Shown here in pieces: positions 12,588 through 18,192 of a DNA stretch of 18,192 nt. Origin of the DNA: CAYRML01 sp964425485 (GTDB lineage Bacteria > Bacillota > Dehalobacteriia > UBA4068). Numbering within the stretch: the first letter of the stretch is position 1; each line of letters starts with the position of its first letter. Position numbers and translations under genes: made by a program. The stretch spans positions 1 through 18,192 of the forward strand of contig CAYRML010000027.1 in NCBI GenBank assembly GCA_964425485.1, written 5' to 3'. Below the pieces are notes generated by a model. The model did not search any database and was not told the DNA's origin. It saw only the letters and a program-made list of their open reading frames with translations.

Positions 12588-13488
12588 ACAAGCTTGGTTA
12601 GCAGAACGTAAAAAAGGCATCGGAGGCAGTGATGCTGCGGCCATATTAGGGCTTAACCCTTATGCCACACCTTATACAGTCTGGGCGGACAAAACCGGCA
12701 GGCTCCCAGAAAAAGAGGATAACGAGGCTATGAGGCAAGGACGAGATTTTGAGCCTTATGTGGCTAATAGATTTGTGGAGGCTGTAGACAAAAAGGTAAG
12801 GCGCAAAAATCAAATCCTCCGTAACCCGGATTATCCATTTGCTCTTGCCAATATAGATAGAATGATAGTTGGCGAGAATGCCGGTCTGGAATGTAAGACC
12901 ACCAGTATTTTGAACTTAAAGAAGTTTAAAAACGGTGAATTCCCTGAAACATATTACTGCCAATGTGTACACTATATGGCGGTTACCGGAGCTGTGCGTT
13001 GGCATCTGGCAGTATTGGTCCTTAACCAAGGTTTTTATCCCTTCACAATAGAGCGGGACGATGCGGAAATCCAAGCTCTGATGCAAGCCGAAAAAGAGTT
13101 TTGGAAGTATGTAGAAAAGGACACACCGCCACCCCTGGACGGCCTGGAAGCAACGAGCGAGGCCATAAAGACTATTTATAAGGACAACATAAGTAACTCT
13201 GATCCTGTGGACTTATTTGGCCGTGATAAGCTGGTCCAGGAATGGTTTGATATCAAGAACGAGATCAAGAAATGGGAAGAAAAACAAGAACTTATCAAGC
13301 AAGTGCTGCAGAATGATCTAGGTCAAAACGAAATCGGTCTTTGCGGTGACTTTGAAGTCAGATGGAAAGGTCAGAGCAGAAACACTTTTGATGCTAAGAC
13401 CTTTGCCAAGGATCATCCTGAGATTGATTTAAGCGGTTATTACAAACAAAGCAGTTTTCGTAAATTCGAGATAAAAGAAAGGAAGTAG
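12580..13488 (+). CDS. YqaJ-type viral recombinase (lambda Exo-like exonuclease)
   Basis: 302-residue 5'-3' double-strand DNA exonuclease that makes single-stranded tails for RecT. N-terminal GIGGSDAAAILGLNP is the YqaJ signature; MRQGRDFEPYVANRF follows at about 51-65. The metal-binding core is Asp93 in ANIDRM and Glu104-x-Lys106 in LECKTTS, then Gln128 in YYCQCVHYM. The C-terminal part (about 215-300) is a helical region ending in QSRNTFDAKTF. ATG at 12580 is preferred over TTG 12571, since GAGGGGAG ends at 12570. Directly followed by recT, its expected partner. Confidence 0.92.
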   Translation: MDRQAWLAERKKGIGGSDAAAILGLNPYATPYTVWADKTGRLPEKEDNEAMRQGRDFEPYVANRFVEAVDKKVRRKNQILRNPDYPFALANIDRMIVGENAGLECKTTSILNLKKFKNGEFPETYYCQCVHYMAVTGAVRWHLAVLVLNQGFYPFTIERDDAEIQALMQAEKEFWKYVEKDTPPPLDGLEATSEAIKTIYKDNISNSDPVDLFGRDKLVQEWFDIKNEIKKWEEKQELIKQVLQNDLGQNEIGLCGDFEVRWKGQSRNTFDAKTFAKDHPEIDLSGYYKQSSFRKFEIKERK

Positions 13489-13494
13489 ATATAT

Positions 13495-14343
13495 ATGAAT
13501 ACTACGATCCAAAAAGCAACTCAATCTAAAGCTGTTGCTGAAAATAAAAAGCCCGATACAATGCAAGGCTACATAAAGAAAATGGAAGGTGAGATCGCCA
13601 AAGCATTACCTTCCGTAATTACCCCGGAGAGGTTCACAAGGATAACCCTGTCCGCTTTATCATCTAACCCACAATTGGCACAAACTACACCGGCAAGCTT
13701 CTTAGGCGCCATGATGACGGCAGCCCAATTAGGTTTGGAGCCTAACACCCCACTGGGACAAGCTTATCTGATCCCCTTTAAAAATAAAGGCGTTTTGGAG
13801 TGCCAATTCCAGCTTGGTTACAAGGGCCTTATTGACTTAGCCTACCGTAGCGGAGAGGTCAGTATTATTCAAGCTCATACGGTCTATGAAAATGATGAAT
13901 TCAGCTTTGAATTAGGTTTGAATCCTGATCTTAAACATATACCGGCCAAGGAAAATAAAGGTGAGCCCATTTGGTTTTATGCCATTTTTAAGACCAAAGA
14001 CGGAGGCTATGGTTTTGAGGTAATGAGCGTTGATGATGTTCGTGCTCATGCCCAAAAATACAGTCAGAGTTTTGCTAGTTCATACAGTCCATGGACAAAA
14101 AACTTTGAGGAGATGGCCAAGAAAACCGTACTCAAAAAAGTGCTTAAATATGCACCTTTGAAATCTGATTTTGTTCGAGGCATTACCACTGATGAAACAA
14201 TCAAAAATGAGATTTCCGAGGATATGTATGCGGTCCCCAATACTTTTATCGAGGCAGAATTTTCTTCTGTTGATATTGATCCTGAGACTGGGGAGATCAT
14301 GGAAGCGGCGGTTGTTAATGAGGTAGCTCATGATGAAAAATAG
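13495..14343 (+). CDS. recT: RecT single-strand annealing protein
   Basis: 282-residue annealing protein working with the upstream YqaJ exonuclease in phage recombination. Typical RecT features: PSVITPERFTRITLSALSSNPQL, then SFLGAMMTAAQLGLEPNTPLGQAYLIPF and FQLGYKGLIDLAYRSGEV, and the later SPWTKNFEEMAKKTVLKKVLKY. The acidic C-terminal tail (VDIDPETGEIMEA) is also usual. GGAAG precedes the ATG at 13495, 6 bp after the exonuclease stop, so the two are translated together. Confidence 0.95.
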   Translation: MNTTIQKATQSKAVAENKKPDTMQGYIKKMEGEIAKALPSVITPERFTRITLSALSSNPQLAQTTPASFLGAMMTAAQLGLEPNTPLGQAYLIPFKNKGVLECQFQLGYKGLIDLAYRSGEVSIIQAHTVYENDEFSFELGLNPDLKHIPAKENKGEPIWFYAIFKTKDGGYGFEVMSVDDVRAHAQKYSQSFASSYSPWTKNFEEMAKKTVLKKVLKYAPLKSDFVRGITTDETIKNEISEDMYAVPNTFIEAEFSSVDIDPETGEIMEAAVVNEVAHDEK

Positions 14344-14920
14344 ATTTATTGATACTTATAATGCCCATATAAAGAGGCCGGGAGCAGACAAGCTCCTGGC
14401 CTGGCTAGAGGATTCTGATTTCTTTACAGCTCCGGCAAGTACTAGATTCCATTTGTCTAAAGAGGGTGGACTTTGTGAGCATAGTCTGAACGTGCATAAG
14501 AGATTGATAGATCAGGTTTTTGCCGAAAAGCTAGCTAAAGCCGTAGTTATAGCTAAAGAATTATGCGAAACAATAGCCATTTGCGGCTTATTACATGATG
14601 TTTGCAAAGTGAATTTTTATACAGTTTCCGAGAGAAATACCAAAGATGAAAACGGCAAGTGGATCCAGGTCCCTTATTACACTGTTGAAGAAAAATTCCC
14701 TTTTGGACATGGTGAAAAGTCAGTCTTTATTATTGAGCGGTTTATGAGGTTGACAGAAGAAGAAGCTGTAGCAATTCGTTATCATATGGGCGGCTTTGGG
14801 GCTTCTCATGGGGATTATTCTGTAGGCAGGGCCTTTGATGCATACCCGCTGGCTTTGCAGTTGCACATGGCCGATTTGCAAGCTACACATATTGATGAAG
14901 TGGTAGATTTATCATTTTAA
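14333..14920 (+). CDS. HD-domain phage protein (putative hydrolase)
   Basis: 195-residue protein with HD-superfamily metal-binding motifs: CEHSLNVH with His50, LLHDVCK with His88-Asp89, and later HMGG and HMADLQATHIDE. Members hydrolyse nucleotides or phosphodiesters; the substrate here is unknown, though a nucleic-acid or nucleotide role fits the recombination neighbourhood. Starts at 14330 or 14333; the second has better spacing (8 nt) from GAGGT. It overlaps the end of recT by about 11 bp, implying coupled translation. It is the last gene before the palindrome and LexA-like box at 14919-14963. Confidence 0.8.
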   Translation: MKNRFIDTYNAHIKRPGADKLLAWLEDSDFFTAPASTRFHLSKEGGLCEHSLNVHKRLIDQVFAEKLAKAVVIAKELCETIAICGLLHDVCKVNFYTVSERNTKDENGKWIQVPYYTVEEKFPFGHGEKSVFIIERFMRLTEEEAVAIRYHMGGFGASHGDYSVGRAFDAYPLALQLHMADLQATHIDEVVDLSF

Positions 14921-14948
14921 CCATCTTGTTGACGTCAACAAAATGGTT
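14919..14948. promoter_or_regulatory. 30-bp palindrome between HD gene and replication gene
   Basis: Fifteen-bp half-sites meet at GAC|GTC without a spacer; only one position is unpaired. The perfect central core is TTGTTGACGTCAACAA. It starts at the stop codon of the HD gene. The absence of a loop and T-tract argues for a protein-binding DNA site rather than a terminator. Confidence 0.6.
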
Positions 14949-14949
14949 C

Positions 14950-14963
14950 CGAACAGGCGTTTT
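14950..14963. promoter_or_regulatory. LexA (Cheo box)-like site before the replication gene
   Basis: CGAACAGGCGTTTT matches 13 of 14 positions of the Gram-positive LexA consensus CGAACRNRYGTTYG. It lies one base after the palindrome and directly before the AGGAGGA of the replication gene. A single short match can arise by chance, so it is a candidate. Confidence 0.45.
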
Positions 14964-14976
14964 AGGAGGATAGGAC

Positions 14977-15771
14977 ATGGGCAAAAATAGCTTTATTATT
15001 TATCACGAATACGCAGAACACTTTGAAATGCTTGATGATGCCGAATTAGGTCAATTGATTCGTGCCATTATGGAGTATGAACAACATCAAACTATACCAA
15101 ATTTGCCAAAACATCTTGCCCTTGCCTTCTCTTTTATAAAAAAAGACTTGGATTACAACAGGGACAAGTATGAAGAAATATGTGAAAAAAACAAGCTAAA
15201 CGGCAAGAAGGGCGGTAGACCTCCGAAAACCGAACGGTTATCAGAAGAAACCCAAAAAAGCGAACGGTTTTTAGAAAAACCCAAAAAAGCCGAATATGAT
15301 CTTGAACTTGATCTTGATCTTGAACGTGAGTATGAACATGATAAAGAAAAAGATATAAAACATATTGCTCATCCGCAAGCGGATAGAGCGAAAGATACCG
15401 CCACTCTTGACGATGACTTTGAAAAATTATGGTCACACTACCCAAAAGAACGGAGAGTTGGCAAAAAAAAGGCGCGAGAGCGTTATATGCAGCTTGTAAG
15501 TAAACATAAAGTTGCGCCTGAAACGTTATTGCAGGGCGTAGTTGCTTATGCTGACTGGTGTCATCGCAACTGTAAAGAACCGCAGCATATAAAACACCTG
15601 TTAACTTGGCTAAATGGTGAGCATTGGAATGATGAACTTATCGATGACGCGCCTGTTACCCCCGTCTGGGAAAAAGAGCGACAGCGAAGGGAGACGGAAT
15701 CCGATATGGCAGCCGAGCGGGTAAAGGCTATGCTGGCAGGCGGCGAGATCGATTTATTAGGGGGTGGCTAA
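14977..15771 (+). CDS. Phage replication protein (DUF6291 / DnaD-type)
   Basis: 264-residue replication initiator-like protein. The N-terminal domain (1 to about 75; NSFIIYHEYAEHFEMLDDAELGQLIRAIMEYE) is typical of DUF6291 proteins in Firmicutes phages. A NGKKGGRPPK motif, a repetitive linker (about 85-120) rich in Asp/Leu/Glu, and a C-terminal domain (about 145-225; FEKLWSHYPKERRVGKKKARERYMQL, HLLTWLNGEHWND) of the type joined to phage replisome organisers complete it. AGGAGGA lies 6 nt before the ATG. The linker is coded by short DNA repeats that may be the replication origin, as in lambda O. The helicase-loader candidate follows. Confidence 0.82.
   Translation: MGKNSFIIYHEYAEHFEMLDDAELGQLIRAIMEYEQHQTIPNLPKHLALAFSFIKKDLDYNRDKYEEICEKNKLNGKKGGRPPKTERLSEETQKSERFLEKPKKAEYDLELDLDLEREYEHDKEKDIKHIAHPQADRAKDTATLDDDFEKLWSHYPKERRVGKKKARERYMQLVSKHKVAPETLLQGVVAYADWCHRNCKEPQHIKHLLTWLNGEHWNDELIDDAPVTPVWEKERQRRETESDMAAERVKAMLAGGEIDLLGGG
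15231..15330 (+). repeat. Tandem 30-bp repeats and 6-bp repeats inside the replication gene
   Basis: Two diverged 30-bp copies (15231-15260 and 15261-15290; both start CGAACGGTT and end ACCCAAAAAAG) are followed by GATCTT/GAACTT hexamers (15298-15324). Iteron-like repeats within the initiator gene suggest a phage origin of replication, by analogy with lambda. Confidence 0.45.
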
Positions 15772-15772
15772 A

Positions 15773-16330
15773 TTGGAGCATATTGCTAATATAGACATCA
15801 ATATACCGAATATGCAGGAGAAAAAGAAAAACTATACACCTGCTGATGTCGATAAGGTCAAGAATTGGCATAAGATTTTGAGACAGGTATATCCTATGCG
15901 TGAGCTGGACGAATACGGCTACACGATCTGGACTTCGATTATCGGCCATTGTGACAACAAAACCATGCTGGGGGTAATCAGGGATTGGATTGCTAATAAC
16001 GACAAAGCTCCTAAGCCCAGCAATTTACTTTCGGAGTATAAATACATAACAAAACCCAGCCAGACCGTTAGAGGGCCTCAAATGGTCAACGGCGAGGAAG
16101 TCTATAAATGCCGGTACTGCCATGACTTTGGTTATTTTCGAGCTTATGATGGCGATGTAGAGGCTCATGGACGTTTGGCTGATCAAGTTCTGCATCCTTG
16201 TGGCTGTAGCCCAAACGATAGATCCGGGAATCTTTATAAGGCTTTACATGATGATATGTGGTATTGGTCAGATGAATATTTCGGGTTTGTCAAAAAAAAC
16301 GGTTGGATTGGAGATAGTGAGAATGGATAA
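15773..16330 (+). CDS. Helicase loader/inhibitor-like phage protein (G39P-like) with zinc motif
   Basis: About 185 residues. An N-terminal helical domain (VDKVKNWHKILRQVYPMREL, then IWTSIIGHCDNKTMLGVIRDWIANND and KPSNLLSEYK) resembles the SPP1 G39P type that delivers replicative helicase. A CxxC pair (YKCRYCHDFGYF) and HPCGC further on could bind one zinc ion. TTG at 15773 is chosen since AGGGGG lies 8 nt upstream; the GTG at 15764 would overlap that site. It starts 2 bp after the replication gene stop and overlaps the RusA gene start. The family call rests on pattern and position, so moderate. Confidence 0.6.
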   Translation: MEHIANIDINIPNMQEKKKNYTPADVDKVKNWHKILRQVYPMRELDEYGYTIWTSIIGHCDNKTMLGVIRDWIANNDKAPKPSNLLSEYKYITKPSQTVRGPQMVNGEEVYKCRYCHDFGYFRAYDGDVEAHGRLADQVLHPCGCSPNDRSGNLYKALHDDMWYWSDEYFGFVKKNGWIGDSENG

Positions 16331-16748
16331 TATCTCGATCGTTGTTTATGGTGAGCCAGTTGCACAAGGCAGACCCAGGTTTTCAACGGCAAATGGATTT
16401 GTTAGGGCCTATGATCCGGCAAAAAGCAGGGATTATAAAGACTACATCAGGCTTGCAGCAGGTGACCAGATGTCCGGGAAGTGCCTTTTGGATGGTGCGC
16501 TATATCTTGGTATTAAGATATTTCGGCCAATACCTAAAAGTATGAGCAAAAAGAAAGCCCTAGCTGCTGAGAATGGGGAAATCAGGCCGATTACCAAGCC
16601 TGACCTTGATAATTACATAAAATGCGTAAAAGATGCTTTAAAGGGCATTGTTTGGAAAGATGATAGTCAAGTTATTGGCTATATAGAACCAACTGGCAAA
16701 TATTATTCCAGTAAACCTAGGATAGAAATCGAAGTGAGGGAGGCATAA
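16323..16748 (+). CDS. RusA family Holliday junction resolvase
   Basis: 141-residue endonuclease that resolves recombination or replication intermediates. It begins ISIVVYGEPVAQGRPRF, typical of RusA, and has the metal-binding set KPDLDN (Asp94, Asp96) and WKDDSQV (Asp113/114) with the conserved helix IKCVKDALKGIVW between. The ATG at 16323 overlaps the preceding stop by 8 bp. The frame is open further upstream, but the added residues come from the preceding gene read in another frame. Confidence 0.93.
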   Translation: MDNISIVVYGEPVAQGRPRFSTANGFVRAYDPAKSRDYKDYIRLAAGDQMSGKCLLDGALYLGIKIFRPIPKSMSKKKALAAENGEIRPITKPDLDNYIKCVKDALKGIVWKDDSQVIGYIEPTGKYYSSKPRIEIEVREA

Positions 16749-16751
16749 AGC

Positions 16752-17129
16752 ATGAATCAAACTTGCAAGCATGACGAGGGCAAGCCCCGTTTAGAGTTAG
16801 TTCCTCCGGCGATCATCGAGGCCATAGGCGAAGTGAGGACATTCGGAGTGGCTAAATACAACGATCCCAATAATTGGTGGCAGGTAGAGCCTGAAAGATA
16901 CAAAGGTGCATTGATGCGGCATTTGTGTGAATATCTTCGGGATGAAAATAGTGTCGATGAAGAGAGCGGGCTTAGCCACCTGAAGCATATTGCCTGTAAC
17001 GTAGCGTTTCTGCTGGAAATGGAAAAGGGTAGATCTAAAGACGACCTGACGCTTAATCAGCTTATACAAGCTTTGAATCAGGTGGGGCTTGAAATGCAAG
17101 TGTTACCGAAGGAGGTTGCTGCAGAATGA
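16752..17129 (+). CDS. dATP/dGTP diphosphohydrolase-like phage protein (DUF5664)
   Basis: 125 residues with the family pattern KHDEGKPRLELVPP at the start, FGVAKYNDPNNWWQVEPERY, RHLCEYLRDENSVDEESGLSHLKHIACNVAFLLEM. This family is MazG-like and annotated as dATP/dGTP pyrophosphohydrolase; the conserved Glu/Asp/His helices would bind metal. In phage it may alter the nucleotide pool, but no base-modification gene is in view. GGGAGG is about 9 nt upstream. Ends in an ATGA overlap with the next gene. Confidence 0.78.
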   Translation: MNQTCKHDEGKPRLELVPPAIIEAIGEVRTFGVAKYNDPNNWWQVEPERYKGALMRHLCEYLRDENSVDEESGLSHLKHIACNVAFLLEMEKGRSKDDLTLNQLIQALNQVGLEMQVLPKEVAAE

Positions 17130-17311
17130 GCATGCAGATCATATACGGCAAATATGTCCCGACTTGCGATGTGTGTGGGGACGAATTGCCGCCATGCAAT
17201 GATTTTCAGGAGGCAGTGCTTTTTAAGCATCAATCAGGTTGGAAAACCCGGCGTGTAGATGATGGGTGGGAAGATACTTGTGATTATTGCCAAGAGGCGG
17301 AAGGAGAGTGA
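17126..17311 (+). CDS. Small zinc-ribbon protein
   Basis: 61 residues with CDVCG near 14-18 and CDYCQ near the C-terminus, a two-knuckle zinc-ribbon pattern, and an internal FQEAVLFKHQSGWKTRRVDDGWEDT common in Firmicutes prophage small proteins. ATG at 17126 overlaps the previous stop (ATGA), with AAGGAGG about 10 nt upstream. Function unknown; possibly binds nucleic acid or protein partners in the early operon. Confidence 0.7.
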   Translation: MSMQIIYGKYVPTCDVCGDELPPCNDFQEAVLFKHQSGWKTRRVDDGWEDTCDYCQEAEGE

Positions 17312-17315
17312 TGAG

Positions 17316-17750
17316 GTGAAATTAATTAGATCAATTGTCATCGTGACAATTGTCATAATGTTACTACTTCCGCAGGCTGCATCGGCAGCTACATATACAG
17401 ATAAGGATGTTAATACTCTGGCCAGATTGGTTTGGCTGGAAGCCAGAGGTGAATCTGATCAAGGTCAGCGAGCGGTGGTCGAGGTAGTTCTTAATCGAGT
17501 TGCAAGTGATCGCTTTCCTAATACAATCAACGAGGTGGTTTTTGCCAACAACGGCAATGGTAGATGGCAGTTTTCTCCAGCCAAAAGGATTCCTAAGACC
17601 GTGGCAACTTCAAAGGAATATCGGAATGTCTATTATGTGTTGTATGGTGGCGAGCGGATACTTCCTGCCGATGTGGTCTATTTTTCCACAACAGCTGCTA
17701 ATAGCAGGGTGTATTGCAAGATTGGGTGTCATGTATTTTGTAGAATATAA
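17316..17750 (+). CDS. Prophage SleB/CwlJ-type cell-wall hydrolase
   Basis: 144 residues: an N-terminal signal or anchor (about 1-27, IVIVTIVIMLLLPQAASA with a cleavage-like ASA) followed by a single Hydrolase_2 domain with VWLEARGESDQGQRAVVEVVLNRV; the Glu of LEARGE matches the catalytic Glu of host SleB in this window. It lacks the PG-binding domain. GTG at 17316 has AAGGAG 7-8 nt upstream; the open frame to 17259 is inside the previous gene. It could open peptidoglycan for phage use or act in spores of lysogens. Its place in the early operon, not with holin and lysis genes, argues against it being the main endolysin. Confidence 0.88.
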   Translation: MKLIRSIVIVTIVIMLLLPQAASAATYTDKDVNTLARLVWLEARGESDQGQRAVVEVVLNRVASDRFPNTINEVVFANNGNGRWQFSPAKRIPKTVATSKEYRNVYYVLYGGERILPADVVYFSTTAANSRVYCKIGCHVFCRI

Positions 17751-17767
17751 TATCAAGGAGGCTCTTT

Positions 17768-18192
17768 ATGGTTGACTGGAAAAAAGTAGCAGTTGAAGAT
17801 TTGCGTAGATACCAGCACCTTAAAAAAAGCTTGTCACATATCCCTCAACGAATAGAAACCCTTGAAGAGTATAACCTGGCGGTGAAGGGCGGCATGTCCG
17901 GCAGTGAACCGGTCAGTGGTGGGACAAGTACATCAGAGGACAGGCTGATCTCTAATATCTGCGAGCGGGAACGTTTAGGGCATAATTATAAAGCTGTGAA
18001 AGGGCTTGTTGATATGATCGAAGAGGGGCTTGGTATGTTGAATAAAACAGAGAGATTGGTGCTGGAAAGGTTTTACATTAACCGCACTCAAGGCTATGTG
18101 GATAGACTTATGGATGAGCTAGGATACGAAAAGTCCAGAGTATATCAGATTAAGGATGATGCGTTACATAAATTCACTGTAGCGATGTATGG
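17768..18192 (+). CDS. ArpU/RinA-like late transcription regulator, 3' end outside window
   Basis: Open frame of 141 codons running off the window: MVDWKKVAVEDLRRYQHLKK at the start, a helical N-terminal half, a GGMSGSEPVSGGTSTSEDR loop and then TERLVLERFYINRTQGYVDRLMDELGYEKSRVYQIKDDALHKF. The last part is a sigma-70 region-4-like HTH, as in ArpU/RinA proteins that turn on packaging and structural genes and stand last in the early operon. AAGGAGG lies 7 nt before the ATG. Only a few residues are likely missing. Confidence 0.8.
   Translation, partial: MVDWKKVAVEDLRRYQHLKKSLSHIPQRIETLEEYNLAVKGGMSGSEPVSGGTSTSEDRLISNICERERLGHNYKAVKGLVDMIEEGLGMLNKTERLVLERFYINRTQGYVDRLMDELGYEKSRVYQIKDDALHKFTVAMY

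Larger units (their letters stand above)
6730..18192. mobile_element. Left part of a temperate prophage integrated at tRNA-Val
   Basis: Everything from the tRNA-Val 3' end to the window end is phage-like: tyrosine integrase, lysogeny module with ImmA and cI-like repressor read leftward, then a Cro-like gene and a rightward early operon for recombination (YqaJ, RecT), replication and RusA, ending in an ArpU/RinA-like regulator. This order matches temperate Firmicutes siphophages. Structural, packaging and lysis genes and attR would lie beyond 18192. No early gene in view looks broken, so the element may be intact. Confidence 0.93.

Noticed and set aside
15231..15330. CRISPR-like array
   Set aside because: Only two tandem copies with no spacers between them, lying inside a coding sequence; no cas genes are in the window.
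15134..15445. Leftward 103-codon frame rich in repeats
   Set aside because: Antisense of the repetitive linker of the replication gene; the repeats keep the opposite frame open.
16167..16322. Long N-terminal extension of RusA
   Set aside because: It is the preceding gene read in another frame; homologous RusA proteins begin at the ATG at 16323.
17500..17775. 91-codon frame inside the prophage SleB-type gene
   Set aside because: Out-of-frame shadow of a well-supported hydrolase gene.

Overview
The window comes from an endospore-forming, probably anaerobic, low-to-moderate-GC Bacillota (Firmicutes; Clostridia or Negativicutes-like). The basis is a sleB-ypeB germination pair, a rubrerythrin, AGGAGG-type ribosome binding sites, consensus sigma-A promoters and a Firmicutes-style temperate prophage. 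The species cannot be named from sequence alone.

Host part (1-6729). The 3' part of endonuclease III (nth) ends at a perfect bidirectional terminator. It is followed by an AT-rich islet with one CPBP-family membrane protease gene and by a leftward tRNA-Leu(UAA)/tRNA-Cys(GCA) pair. Then, rightward, come sleB-ypeB (spore cortex lysis), cobU-ftcD (cobinamide kinase and glutamate formimidoyltransferase, apparently one operon), rubrerythrin, a small DUF2007 protein and tRNA-Val(GAC).

Prophage part (about 6730 to beyond 18192). A tyrosine integrase gene points back at the 3' end of tRNA-Val, so this is the left end of an integrated prophage; the right end lies outside the window. The leftward lysogeny module is int, two lipoprotein genes, an ImmA/IrrE metalloprotease and a cI-like repressor. 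It faces a Cro-like regulator across a control region with three related operator-like sites. Rightward early genes follow: small membrane and HTH proteins, a Lar-like zinc protein, YqaJ exonuclease and RecT annealing protein, an HD-domain protein, a DUF6291/DnaD-type replication protein, a G39P-like helicase-loader candidate, RusA resolvase, a dATP/dGTP pyrophosphohydrolase-like protein, a zinc-ribbon protein, a SleB-type cell-wall hydrolase, and an ArpU/RinA-like late regulator cut by the window end.

The least ordinary part is 10900-11820, embedded in the early operon. A leftward membrane-anchored winged-helix-like gene has a perfect consensus promoter, overlaps tail-to-tail a small basic membrane protein gene, and is divergent from a second Cro-like gene paralogous to the main one. 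It looks like a second, self-contained control switch. Other items worth checking are the lipoprotein pair between int and repressor (superinfection-exclusion candidates), a putative ~70-nt RNA divergent from int, a 30-bp palindrome next to a near-consensus LexA box before the replication gene, iteron-like repeats inside that gene, and two short unlisted ORFs.
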